Shown here: piece after piece, positions 1 through 11,110 of the stretch
Layout: every line of letters begins with the position of its first letter
Position numbering within the stretch: position 1 is the first letter of the stretch
From: Hetaerina americana
Lineage: Eukaryota; Arthropoda; Insecta; Odonata; Calopterygidae
Direction of reading: 5' to 3'
DNA: 64,000 nucleotides
NCBI GenBank assembly: GCA_022747635.1
Contig: JAKTNV010000009.1
Location: 29,241,622-29,305,621, forward strand
The notes under the pieces: model-generated
The model's input: the letters and a program-made list of their open reading frames with translations, nothing else
Told to the model about the DNA's origin: nothing
The model's database searches: none
Translations under genes and position numbers: made by a program

Positions 1-290
1 TTGAAATCTTGGGAAGGGCAATTGAGGCGGTTTCCCGTTACCTTCCTCAATAGTATTTTTACTTGACAACATCACTCAATGGCCGCCCGACTAAGGTCGC
101 CGTTGCAGCCGTCATTGATGAACAGACGCTGCGTGGGCTATCTTTCCTCTAGCGCCTAACCTTCGACCTATCTGACATGGGTGACCCAACCAGAAGCAAT
201 AATCATTGCTCCCGCTAGTACAGCTCTAGGGGCCATCAGAGCGCACAAGCCCTTCCACCGTGTCACGGTTTTTAGCTCTCTCTTTATATA
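1..290 (+). repeat. Possible dispersed repeat, GC-rich segment at window edge
   Basis: This GC-rich segment stands out from AT-rich DNA that starts near 290. It carries the string GGTTTCCCGTTACCTTC near 29-45, and a close match (GGTTTCCCGTCGCCTTCT) recurs at 49918-49935, so the two may be parts of one dispersed repeat. The left end lies outside the window. No open frame of interest and no tRNA boxes were seen. The shared string is short, so the relation is tentative. Confidence 0.3.
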
Positions 291-840
291 ATTCATAAAT
301 TAAAACCCTCCCTAAATAGCCAAAAATACTTGCCGCGTATGTTTAGTGTGTCTCCTCCGATCTTTAGACCTGTATTTACGCTTCCTATTCCTTTCATATC
401 CTTACAACCAAGGCTCAAAGCCCTTCTCTCACTCTCTAGTCCTTTGGGAGTTCGTGCTACCAGTTACGTTTTTGAATGTTTACAAAATGTGTATTGCAGA
501 GTGTTATTTTTGTTTTTTATCCAATTTATTATCCATTTGTTATTGAAGAAATCATTCTCAATAGAGGTAGTAATTTGTGTATTGTAATAATTTTTATATG
601 ACAATTACAGTGTTACAAATCTTGGCGAGTCGTTTTGATGTATTTCCATTTTTCATTATTATATAAGTGTATGGACATTATTTCCAGTCATTATTCTTTA
701 TCCCATCATTTGCTGTACATGATAGTTTTTTTTCAAATAAGCCCTTTTATCTCTTTTTACCGTCCTGACAATTCCCGACAAAACTTGCACATCTCTTTGA
801 ACGTCATATTACTCCTTAATTAACATCTATGCTGCGCCTG
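291..840. other. No recognisable feature; AT/TC-rich DNA
   Basis: Short overlapping open frames (about 60-85 codons) are rich in Phe, Leu and Ser, as expected from a T-rich strand. No domain, repeat arm or splice-supported exon was seen. Confidence 0.6.
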
Positions 841-1410
841 GGTGAATGCACCGTAGGGTGTGACAGAGGAGAAAAAGGTGTGGTTTAGGGTGATGGAAGC
901 GGAGGGCGGAGAAAAGCGGACGGGTGGTGCCGTTTGAAATTTTCAGAAATGGCGAATTCACACCGTCTGACAGTTGAGCATGTAGGGCTCTTCTACGGCA
1001 CTGCTTTCAAGGAACGAGTGTAATTGCGGAGGAGTGGGGTGGGGGCTCTGGGTTTGGGAGAGAGGGCGGTGTTTGAATCGGAATGCGGTTTTGTCGTCGA
1101 GGTTGGGGGAGTGGAGACGGGCAGGCGGGGAAAGGAAGGGGATTGGACGCGAAGGGAGGCTCGGCAGTCGGGGTTGAAGGAGAGAGGAGGCTGCAGGGTG
1201 TTTTCGCGATGTAGGACAGCGTCACTGTCGTTCTTGTACCCGAGAATGAATTTGTCGAACTTCGCGAGGAAGAAAAAATGATGTATCGGTGCATTATGGG
1301 GGGGGGGGGTGGAGGTTCTTTGAGCGGGGTGGGGGGAGAAAGGAGAGAGGGTGATTGAGTGAGGGGAAGACGGTTGATGAAACGAAACTAGCAGGGGAAG
1401 TTGGCGCATA
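840..1410. other. G/purine-rich block with CpG, possible regulatory island
   Basis: The + strand is strongly purine-rich, with a run of twelve G at about 1298-1309 and further G4-G6 runs to 1336. Frames are open on both strands because the composition lacks stops, not because a protein is visible. Similar blocks recur through the window. G-runs could form quadruplex DNA. No core promoter motif was identified with confidence. Confidence 0.35.
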
Positions 1411-2265
1411 ACAGCAGAAAATGGCGTTGGATGTTACGAGGAAGCGAGCGAAGGAGGATATTGGTGAGAAAGATAGTTCTTATTATTCTCCTTTTACGAA
1501 CTCAATGAAGAATTGAATCTTCAATTCTTGTGAAATCAAGGTGATCAGTTCCCTATTTCTTTTATAGTAGTAATAAAAAACACGTCGGTTGGTCGCTTGA
1601 AAGAATTGATTACTTTCCATCGTTATAGTCACAAGAAATATTTATATAATGAATAAACTTACAATTTATAATTTAAAACTCGTAGTATTATTCGACAGTC
1701 ATGAACTTGGTACCTATTAGAAATGTGTATTTCTTTGGAGAACAGCCGAAGTTCTCTTCGATGTTTGTTGGAGGAGGGCATTATTAAAGCGGTACGCTAA
1801 CTGCAAAATAATAATTACTTTACCTTTTTAACTGTAGTCTACTGCGATGACTCCGTTGAGGCTGTCCGTAGATTTATTTTTTCTCGCCATATTGACATAG
1901 TTCGATAATCGAAATGAAAATGCCTCATCAGGATTTAGCGAACTAATGTACGTGCTAGAGTAAGTTGAAGCATTTTTAATTATTTTAGTACATTGGATTG
2001 TAAAATATAATAAAGATCAAATTAAATTTACATAGGTTCTTTCTTGGTGAATTCACATTGATTTGTGACATATTGGTTATATCACTACATGATATATTAA
2101 TAGTTGAAAAATGGTAATTCAGCATGGGAGAACTGATTGGTGTGTTACCACATGATATCATATTGGTCGGAGAGAACTGTAAAGACAACATTGGTGCTGA
2201 CACAGGGGTTAGTGAATGACATGAATATAGGAATCAAAAAGTGGACAAGTATCTTGGTATCATGG
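1411..2265. other. AT-rich DNA, nothing recognised
   Basis: No open frame above about 70 codons, no tRNA boxes and no terminal repeats were seen. Confidence 0.6.
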
Positions 2266-2332
2266 TACCCCGCAAGCCCCCGCCACACGCCCTTGCGGCG
2301 GCTTGCGGGGTATTATGTAGCTGTAGATGTAA
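2266..2332 (+). repeat. GC-hairpin repeat, palindromic short copy
   Basis: This is a short copy of the commonest repeat in the window. It has the core CACACGCCCTTGCGGCGG followed by CTTGCGGGGTATTATGTAG and GTAGATG units. Unlike other copies it also begins with TACCCCGCAAG at 2266-2276, the exact reverse complement of 2302-2312, so the core sits between perfect 11-bp inverted arms. This could be a chance of the insertion site or a hairpin-derived snap-back copy. Confidence 0.75.
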
Positions 2333-3040
2333 AATCTAATAAGTAATGTACGGTTGCGGCGAGTACAAGGAAAAGGGATACTTAACCACTCCTATATGCC
2401 TTATATGCACCAATAATGAGAACACAAAATCAACATATTTATCTAATTGTATTATGATTGCCTTAATCTTGATATTCTGAACGGCCAATCTCTTTAAGTC
2501 CAACCTTTGGACTTCAAGAAATTGGCCATTCGAGACTTAGTTCTCTCGTGATATTTCAATTTAATTCGTCGGAATTTTATTTGTTTGCTGTTATTAAAGC
2601 AGTTCTAACAGTGAAACGTCAAAAAAATAAGTGTATACGTATATGGAATTATTTGACAACATAACAGTATCTATTTGGACTTGTAGATGGAAAGGTAATG
2701 CATAGACCAACACCAACACGAAGTTTAATAGTGAATGATCATATTCATAATTTAACATATTTTATAGGATGAATGGACCAAATAAATTTAATCTGTGTTT
2801 ATAGTTCCTTAATATTTCGTATTTATTAATATTTTCAATTTGATCACAAATTGAGAGATTCCAATCCCAAATTAGCATAATTTTCGTCAATACTACTGAA
2901 GCTTTCACTGCCTTCAGCTTACTCAAATATTTCCAATATTTATTGTGATAACAGTCTTCTATGAGATTAGAATTGAGTGACAGGTATAAGGCATAAAAGC
3001 AGCAGAAAAAATAATATTTGTGAAAATGAAAATATTCTCT
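2333..3040. other. AT-rich DNA, nothing recognised
   Basis: No coding signal, tRNA boxes or inverted arms were seen up to the start of the 254-bp duplication. Confidence 0.6.
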
Positions 3041-3541
3041 TCAGGAACCAGTGTAAATTAGTTATACAGCGTAATAAATAAATAATAAGTTATTCTTTGA
3101 TTGGCTGAAGAGAGGTATTGAGGATGCTAAGCGAAAGATGACTAAGGGAACACAGCCTGAGGGACAATAGGTTATTGGAGACCATTCCTGAAGGAAACAA
3201 AAGGGTGTGGAATTTTAAAAGGAAGACTAAGCAGCAAATTATAATAAAATGGTTATGGTAGACTTGTGATAAAAAACTATGGAGTAATGAATGTTCAGGA
3301 ACCAGTGTAAATTAGTTATACAGCGTAATAAATAAATAATAAGTTATTCTTTAATTGGCTGAAGAGAGGTATTGAGGATGCTAAGCGAAAGATGACTAAG
3401 GGAACACAGCCTGAGGGACAATAGGTTATTGGAGACCATTCCTGAAGGAAACAAAAGGGTGTGGAATTTTAAAAGGAAGACTAAGCAGCAAATTATAATA
3501 AAATGGTTATGGTAGACTTGTGATAAAAAACTATGGAGTAA
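3041..3541 (+). repeat. Two-unit tandem duplication, 254-bp period
   Basis: The unit starting TCAGGAACCAGTGTAAATTA at 3041 starts again at 3295. The copies match to the end of CTATGGAGTAA (3541). I found one substitution (TTTGATTGG against TTTAATTGG near 3100/3354), so the duplication is young. The unit has no intact frame on the + strand. The 88-codon frame on the - strand (3344-3610) runs through the duplicated part and looks like chance. A retroelement-derived foldback begins 90 bp downstream. Confidence 0.95.
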
Positions 3542-3631
3542 ATAATTGGCAGGGAACAAAAAAAACTTGATGGATTCAGGCTCCAATTTGTAAGAGTTGT
3601 GTATGCCCATAATAGGAGAAGGAAATACTTA

Positions 3632-3767
3632 CATTTTCCACGGAATATTACCACTTAGTACAACGCGTTTCATTGTGGTACGGCCTCATCAGGTACGATC
3701 AGGTATTTGATGATACCGTATTACGGTAAAACACGTTGTAACAAATATTAATATTCTGTGGAAAATG
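3632..3767. mobile_element. Foldback of two opposed Penelope-like element ends with hammerhead-like motif
   Basis: The left arm CATTTTCCACGGAATATTA (3632-3650) is nearly the reverse complement of the right arm at 3748-3766, and similarity continues inward to the CGCGTTT and AAACACG strings. On the + strand TTGATGA (3707-3713) is followed by a perfect stem, ACCGT and ACGGT around ATT, then AAAAC. On the - strand CTGATGA (about 3684-3690) is followed after 14 bases by GAAAC. CTGATGA, a stem II and GAAAC form the hammerhead ribozyme core, and such motifs are known at ends of Penelope-like retroelements. Both cores here carry changes, so cleavage is doubtful. No RT or GIY-YIG frame is present nearby. 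Confidence 0.5.
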
Positions 3768-4640
3768 AAGTTTTTTCTTTTGCTTTCCGGAGTAGAATAG
3801 GCTGAAGAGCTGCCACAGACCAATCCCCTGATTGACTACCCGTAATAATGATGGCTTTTAATTTATTCATGACATTACCCCCATTTCTATCATGAAGGAT
3901 ATTAACTCTGTAGTGATCTCGGTAGCTATGTCCTCAATTAAGGAACGTAAGTATACCTTGATATATGAAGGAGTTGTACAGAAAATAAGGAATGCAATAG
4001 GTGATATAAATATGAAAATGTTTAAATGCCTAAGAGTATGGATGAATTTTGAACAGGTTTGTCGGCTGCGTCCTCTATCAGTTAGAGGGAGAGTACCTTT
4101 CGGAGCCGATTTAATTTTTTTGCCGACTTTACTGGGAGATCCCGTGAAATTCGTTATGAACACAGAAAGGGACAACATGGGATGAAAATATACTGAGTTA
4201 ACTGAGATATCATTTCGAATAAAATATACATCTTTGGCTATTTCGAGAGCAATTTTTTGCTAATTTTTCATATATTTTTTCAATATTTTACCGTATAAAT
4301 GACGTTGGAGCTTACGAAACTGTACTCGCTTTTAAATCAATGCATTTTCTTTGGGACATGACCACTCTTATTTGAATCTAAAACAATTAATCCTGAGGGA
4401 TATTACTCTTTTCCCTTTAAACAAAATTGGTATCTATCGCTGCACAAACAGTCTCACTGTCGAGATTCAGGAGAAGTTAAATGCGAATGCAAACTTCAAT
4501 CGAAAATGCAAGGCTTGAGATAAACGCGAACGAGCCAGGAAATAGTCACGTAAGAATCACGGTGGAATGAATATTGAATGCTTAGAGACTTGATATATCG
4601 ACCAAAAATACGTTTCGTGCGAAAATATGATCATAGCCAG
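3768..4640. other. AT-rich DNA, nothing recognised
   Basis: A 97-codon frame at 3892-4185 (+) has ordinary composition but overlaps a 103-codon frame on the other strand, shows no known motif and has no splice or repeat support. I do not call it a gene. Confidence 0.5.
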
Positions 4641-5148
4641 CGAAGATATTTCATAGCAAAGCTCCCTCTCTCTCTCTCCAGGGAAAGGAGAAGGGGCAAC
4701 AGAATGGAGACGAAGGGGATTGAGAGAAGAATGAGGTGGGAAGAAAGATACGTGTAGCAGCGAAAAAAGGAAGAGAATGAGGAATGGGAGAGGGGTGGAG
4801 GAGAGGGTTTGGGGGGGCGATAAGGGGGGTAGGGGAACGGTTTATGGGGCGATGTGGTGGTAGGAGGGGGACGGGAGGCGTAGCTAGAGGAGGAGGGGGA
4901 AAAGGAACTGTGGGAGGAGTCGGCGGAGGAGGACGAAGAAGAGGTGGGAGAGAGAGGGTTGGAAGCGAGCGAGGGCTTTTCCAAAGAAAGGTTTTTTCTT
5001 TCTCTCCTTCCATTTATTCCAGAATAACTCCACCCACCACCCCCTTCCCTCGCCCCCTTTTCCCTCCCTCCTCTTCCTCCACCACTCCCCTGAAACCCAC
5101 CCCGCCCCACCAAACAGGAGGTAAAAGGGAGGGTAGGCGACGGTAGGG

Positions 5149-5179
<31 letters not shown>

Positions 5180-5625
5180 AAATGGATCCAAGTGACAATG
5201 GCGTTCCACAAATCCCTTTTCCACCGACCGAGTGTAAGCAACTGTGGAAAGCTGTCTCGCAACAAAGCACCATTCAGCAGCACTCCATTCTCGGCACCAA
5301 GGAGAGGGAGAAAGAGAGAGAGAGGAATGGGGAGTACAGAGGGAGCCCTCTTCCATCTTGTGTGTGTTTGGTGCTCCCTCTTTCTCCATCTCTCTCTCTT
5401 TCTCTGTGTGCCGTGCTTGCTTCTGTTGCTGTGTATGTGTGTGTGTGTGTTTCTGTATCTCCACTACCACCCTCCTCCCCTTCACATCACTCCTATATTT
5501 TCGACTTCATCCCACCCACAACCCCCTCGCTCAGAGTTTCTCCCCCCCCCATCCCGCTTTCATTTCTTTCCTCCGCCCAGTCCCATCCCACTTTTCGGCG
5601 AAAAGTAGTGCCTGACGCTCGATAG
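4640..5625. other. Polypurine/polypyrimidine block with strand switches and G4 motif
   Basis: The + strand is purine-rich at 4680-4990, pyrimidine-rich at 5010-5110, purine-rich again with (GA)n at 5149-5174 and at 5300-5340, then pyrimidine-rich at 5345-5600 with (GT)n near 5435-5452. G-runs at 4805-4807, 4811-4817, 4824-4829 and 4832-4835 fit a quadruplex pattern. Long open frames in up to five frames result from the skew and are not proteins. GAGA-type tracts can bind GAGA-factor-like proteins in insects, so a regulatory role is possible but unproven. Confidence 0.6.
5149..5174 (+). repeat. (GA)n microsatellite
   Basis: Thirteen consecutive GA units sit inside the purine/pyrimidine block; a shorter CT tract lies at about 4663-4678. 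Confidence 0.95.
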
Positions 5626-7200
5626 CTGCTGTGATGTCCCCGTGCGCGTGTTTTGGTCGGCGCATCCCCGCGGTCCGGGTCATTTATTTCAAACTGGTAC
5701 GTGATAGATAGGGATGGCATGTAACTGACGACACGCCGACATTCCTCTCTCGATAATTTTCGAATGAAAAAGTAGTAGATAGTTTTAGATGAAGGGCATT
5801 AATTATCGGACCTTTGGTATTTGCTGAAATTCGATATCCTACCGAATTCTTTTGCAAAACGATTTTCGATGTCGATTTTTTCAAACTAAAAGTATGAAAG
5901 CTCATTCATTAGTTTTCTCCTGTGAGGACTTCTCGGAAATATTTTAGCAAAGTGGAATATGTTCGTTCTTATTTGCTTGCACATGTGCACGCAAGGATTG
6001 GAGTGAATACAGTTTTGTATGCTGTGCACAAAGCATCCTTTTGATGCACGAGAGCGCGCATATTTTCCCCCCATTAAAATGCACCATATAAAGTGACCTT
6101 GATAACGTTTTATGGCAGTAGTAACATAAAATATCTCCATATTAATAAACCTCCATAAGCATACTTTTGGGAGAGTAATTTTATTTTCGTTTCGTAATTA
6201 ACAAAATAATTTTTCTACAGCCTTAAACAACTTGTTATTTCTGATAATGCTTTTCCGTAATAGCTCTCATTAATGAAAAGAAGATGCACGGACGCTGAAG
6301 ACTGTGTTAATGGGTTTTTCAATTAATAGAAGACACGAGGGATGTTTTTCGAAGAATACTTGTTTTCACATTGTTCCATTTTGGTTTGAGCATATTTCTA
6401 TGACAACGTATTAGTGCTTATGCCCGCACATTAATAGTATTTTATTTCAAATTTAGAATTGTGAGAATCCGGTGTTGTTTGATAACGTCATTGTGATACG
6501 TCCACTCTTTGCATCAATATTCATTCAATTTCTTTATTACCTGAGGCCATTCGATTTTGCTTTTCCTAGGCCTTTTATGTCCTTTCACTATTTCATAGGT
6601 CATGACATCGCTGTTTGTTTGGAAAGAATGGGCAGATGTGAAGGAAATACGTGCCCAAAGACATAGGCGCGATCCCTCAATACGTAATACTCGTATGTAT
6701 TAAACAGCACCTAATTGAATGGCCGGTGGAGAAAATTTACTCACTAAATTATACTTGAACTGATATAATTAATGTACTCTGTAGAATCGAAACGAAATTT
6801 AGTGACTATGTTGAATGTACCTTACTAGTTTATAATCACTGAGCATATGTACCCCTCAATTAATGAGCATTCTCGTACCACTCGAAAATAAAGTTATTCA
6901 TCATTATTGCGGTAAAGGTAAAATCGAAGTAGTTCGCCTTCTCAATTTCTTGGACTTTTTTACAACCATCCTTAAATAAACATAAAAATTCATTTTATTT
7001 GTCAGTTTCTGCGGTAGCAAACACGAAGAGTAAATAATTAGGAAGAAGATATCAGGTAATAATGATCGATGTGAGGGAGGGCATAAAATTCCTACGCCCA
7101 AAATTATCATAGCAAAAATGTCAATGGGTTTCGCTGTTTCAAATCATCTCCGTTATAATTATTTCTTTTCTCTCTTTTATTCAAAGCAATTCTGAAAACG
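5626..7200. other. AT-rich DNA, nothing recognised
   Basis: A short GC-rich patch at 5630-5690 follows the pyrimidine block. The rest holds only chance frames below 85 codons. Confidence 0.55.
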
Positions 7201-7204
7201 TGGC

Positions 7205-7280
7205 GAAACGAGCACAGGCATCGAACCCGGTTTGAGACGGTGGCTAGCAATAATGAAGGCCATACACGCCATTCCCTATC
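7205..7280 (-). mobile_element. Possible tRNA-like SINE head
   Basis: Read on the - strand, GGGTTCGATGCC at about 7221-7232 resembles a Pol III B box. The A-box region is poor and no SINE body was recognised downstream, so this may be chance. Confidence 0.25.
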
Positions 7281-7384
7281 ATTGCGGGTTCCGCAGCAGG
7301 TCCTCGCCCCTTAGTTTCAAATTCATATCTCTTGCATTACTTCTGGTCGATTTATTTCAACCGGATAATGCGCAATTGTTTGGG

Positions 7385-7900
7385 AGAAAATGGTGAATAA
7401 AAGGCTCTCGTCTGTACACGCCCGAGAAGAGCTGCGTCACGGTCCAAAATCTTTGTGGTTTAAGGCGAGTGAAGGGTCTCCTTTTTCATCTTTCTTTGCC
7501 CACCACCACCCACCCCCTCCCCTCACCCTCTCGTTGCCTCCTTTCCTCCTCTCCTCCCCCTCTCCCCCCGCTCCTTTTTTCATCTCCGTCCCCTCGCTCC
7601 ATTCTTCCTCAACCCTCAAAACAGTTTCCCGACGCCCAGCAGTCTGTCCCGGACTCCGAAAAATCCTTTTCTTCTTTTGAATTCCTTCTGCCTCCGTGCA
7701 CCAAATCCTCTTCTAATTCCGAAAAGAAAGCCACCCCCTCTCCACGATCCCCCTTCCTCCCTTCCTCCGCTGCACAACTCGACGGGAGCGTTGTTTTCCG
7801 TCCTCACCGCCAGGACTCGCCCCGTCCGCACGTTTTGACTCCCGACGCCATTTTGAGGCTTCCCTCGCGCTCGATGAAAAGGAACGGCTTCCTCCTATAC
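7385..7900. other. Pyrimidine-rich, CpG-containing block; possible promoter island
   Basis: The + strand is C/T-rich at 7490-7620 and 7725-7790, with many CpG at 7620-7870. GACGCCATTTT at 7843-7853 is the reverse complement of a YY1-type core (AAAATGGCGTC), a motif that often lies just downstream of animal transcription starts. The 157-codon frame at 7469-7942 is Ser/Pro-rich low complexity and is not called as a gene. Confidence 0.35.
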
Positions 7901-9420
7901 CAAGGAGTCTTTTTCTCCATTATCTACGAGCAAAAATGTTAAAAACCTAAAAATATGAAGCGTCCATCTACTTATTTTATGCTCGACTCGTCATGTCGTG
8001 GGCTAGTCTTCTTAATATTTGTGTTCCAGAGAAGTGCAGAGTATTGGAATTAATTATGCTCCTAAAATGCTCCTTAAATCTTCAGAAGAGTCTTCGTATA
8101 CATTTTAATTTACCACATAAATAGGAAAACTTAAGAATTAATGTTAAAATTGGTGTCTGCTCCTGAGAAATCGTTGACCAAGGATTTATACCCTCGTTTT
8201 GTCTAATAATATTTATCATCTACCTCCACACATACCCTGCGAGCCACCATACAGGTTTGTGGCGGGGATGCAAGCCTCTATTTTTAAGTAATGAGGACAT
8301 AGACGAGGAACATTTATTTGAATTTGCTAGATGTAAGATAAACTCTCTGGTGTGCCAAATATTTCATAATTTCGTAAATATTTTTTTTCATGTGGTGGTT
8401 AATTCATTTAATTGAATGTTCTCGAAGGTTTTGGTATATGCTTAAAATGAATCCATATTTTCTCTGTAAAATATTAAGTAATGTCAAAACTTTACTTTCA
8501 TCAAGTAGTTATTTTACATTTATATTTACATTTGGTTAATACATTTGCAATTAGACCAATTATCTTTGAATTCCTTACGCTCCTTTCATAACAAATTTTC
8601 CTAAGGGTTTCTAGGTACCTGAAGAATTCAGCTTGCATGGAAAAATATGCTTAGTAATACTCTAGTAGCTAAAAAGGAACTATTGATCCACCTAAAAGGC
8701 CAAATAAGCAGTTTACAAAGAGTTCTTAATTCTGTCAAAATATATAGGAAGGTTTCAAGTTTGTGTGGATTCATTGACGGTCCCGATACATACCCAAACC
8801 ATTATTAATATTTTTCAATATTTCATTCCCATAAACTCAAGGTATTGGAGACATGTTTTCGAATACTTTGCTCTCCTTTCCAAATTAATAATACAACAGA
8901 AAATACTTGTGTTCATTGAAATAAAAAACTTAGACTAAGAGAAGAATAAAAATTTGCATGTTAACTGAAATTATCAGTGAAGTATTTCAGTTTCGACTTT
9001 CTAAGGACTAGACTGGGGGCGTACAATACTATATATCCTATATTTACCAAATACTAGAATGGTCTCCCTTAGAAATTATCATCATCTTACCCTACTGGAC
9101 TGAACTGAAATGGCGATCCAGGTTAAGCCAATTTATTTGAAAACGTTATAGCTGGAAAAATACACGGCATGCCAAAGGTTGTGACTCGTGGTGTTCTTTA
9201 AGAGTTCAGAAATCTCTTATTCCTGAACGAAGGAATTCAAGCGATCTTCTTTGAAATGAGAAACATACCCTCTGTTAGCTTTGTCCGATTGCCCGATAGA
9301 ATTTTTCATAGCATAATAGCCTCATTTTTACCGGATTCAACAAGGAATCGTTTCGTATTCGTAGCTTTCCCATTGTGCACGTAAATAGGGATCAATGCAA
9401 CATTTTTCCGTATCAGAATG
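7901..9420. other. AT-rich DNA with one degenerate hairpin repeat
   Basis: At 8217-8266 (-) the string TACCCTGCGAGCCACC followed by TGTGGCGGGG matches the reverse complement of the hairpin repeat core with several changes. Nothing else was recognised. Confidence 0.5.
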
Positions 9421-10503
9421 ACCACTATCCTCGCCCACAATGCCACAATAGAGTCAAGTGCCGTCACCGTTCCGGATAGCAGCAACCCCTCACCTATTTA
9501 ATCACAAAAAAACGAATACGCATTATAAGTGCGTGTATACACATATGTATAGATCGTCCAAGTAAAGAAAAAAAAAGATGAAACCGGGCGGCATTGTGAT
9601 TCGCCCCTTCCTACTCCTTCTTCAACACGTTTGTGTTCCCCACTCGTCTGTTCCACTGTTTCCGGTCGGTATTCTGGTCGCGGGGAAATATGTCCACTCG
9701 ATTCGGTCCGAGTCAAAGCCGGCGAGAGCGGTCCCATCGATTATGGGCGCCTCACGCATCAAGAACCGTGTGCTCCGACATTCACATACGAAAGCGTGTG
9801 GGCCGTGGTCCAGGCTATCCACGACGTCGAGCTCACAAGATTCCTGCTCTAAATGTAAGCACATAAGTGCGTGCGTATATACATAGCATCTGAACCAACA
9901 AAAAACCATCACCGTCTTTCTCCCATTTTTTCCATTCTCCTACCTCCTCCCTCCCCCTCTCACACTTATTTCTTTTTTTCTTTTATAAATGCCTTTAACC
10001 TTTAGGCATTATTCCCTTTGTGTCGTTTTGATTTAAGAGTTTCCACCACGAAGGAAGAGGTAGGGGAGGGCGACTCGGAAAAAGGCAGCACAAGAAGCAG
10101 CAACGATGGCAGCCATTCTCCCTTTTCTCTCCCCCCCCCCAACCATCTCCTCTCCTCCCGGCTCTTTTCTTCTCTATTCCTTTCTCCTCAACGGTGCTGC
10201 CGCCACTTGTTTCGATTTGGAACCGCACAAGGGCATCCTTTTTGCGAGGAGACGGTAGTGAAGGATTTTTGTGCGCGAGTGAGCGAGAGAAAGGATGAGA
10301 TAGGCATGGATAGATAGGGGGGAGAAGACGGAGGAGGAGATGAAGGCAGAAGAGATACGGAGAGGGGAGAGACGGCGGGAAGGGGAGTAGATAAAGAGGG
10401 CACGGATGCATACTCACACACAAGCACACATACAGTGCCGAATACAAAACGGATGGAAGGGAGCCTTATAAGAGGTTGGTCGTGGTGAGTAGGTGCGGTA
10501 CCT
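9420..10503. other. Mixed GC-rich and purine/pyrimidine-rich block, no gene recognised
   Basis: Between 9578 and 9912 all frames stay open for 70-100 codons on both strands; none resembles a known domain. 9920-9975 and 10110-10185 are pyrimidine-rich, and 10270-10400 is purine-rich with GAGA-like runs. Because at least five frames are open together, low stop density explains the region better than an exon. Confidence 0.4.
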
Positions 10504-10510
10504 GTATATA

Positions 10511-10550
<40 letters not shown>

Positions 10551-10566
10551 CGCACACACACATATA

Positions 10567-10648
<82 letters not shown>
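10504..10648. repeat. (TA)n microsatellite with central CA/TG palindrome
   Basis: Alternating TA runs for about 145 bp. It is interrupted near 10551-10575 by CACACACA then TATATGTGTGTG, which makes the middle self-complementary. It is likely unstable in length and hard to assemble. Confidence 0.95.
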
Positions 10649-10653
<5 letters not shown>

Positions 10654-11110
10654 CGTATATGAGCGCGGGGAGATGGCCAGGAAGGGTAGGGAAAGGTGAG
10701 GGGGATAGCATTGGGGTTGGGTGTGGTGGTAGGGGTGGGGGATGGGTTGAATGGATCTGGTCAGTAAAAGGACACGCACTCTCACAAAAAAATCAACAAA
10801 GGCATTCATCACTCAAGATCACGCTGAAAAAGGAGTTCCGAAAATGCCACCAGAGTGCACTTGGAAACCAGCATAGGGACTTATCCCTTCCCTCCGCTCC
10901 CCACCTCCTGAACTTTTTTTTACGGCGGCGGCCACCCTTCCTTTTCCTCTGACTCCCAATCCCGCCACCCCTTAAAACTTCCCGAATCCCCTCTCTCAAT
11001 CCACCCCATCGCTCGAGGTTGGCCAACCGTATCTTAGAGGGGAAGGTGGGTAAGAGGGGAGTAGCTAAGACGTCTAAGTAACTTGTTTCCTCGCACTTGT
11101 GACCACCGTA
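10649..11110. other. G-rich then C-rich low-complexity DNA
   Basis: 10670-10755 is G-rich on the + strand; 10880-11010 is C/T-rich. Frames here are compositional. Confidence 0.5.

Noticed and set aside
4631..5485. 284-codon open frame (-)
   Set aside because: Repetitive Ser/Pro/Gly/Arg composition follows the purine/pyrimidine switches; several other frames are equally open.
9578..9912. Overlapping frames of 73-102 codons on both strands
   Set aside because: Five frames open together in GC-rich DNA with few stop codons; no recognisable motif in any.
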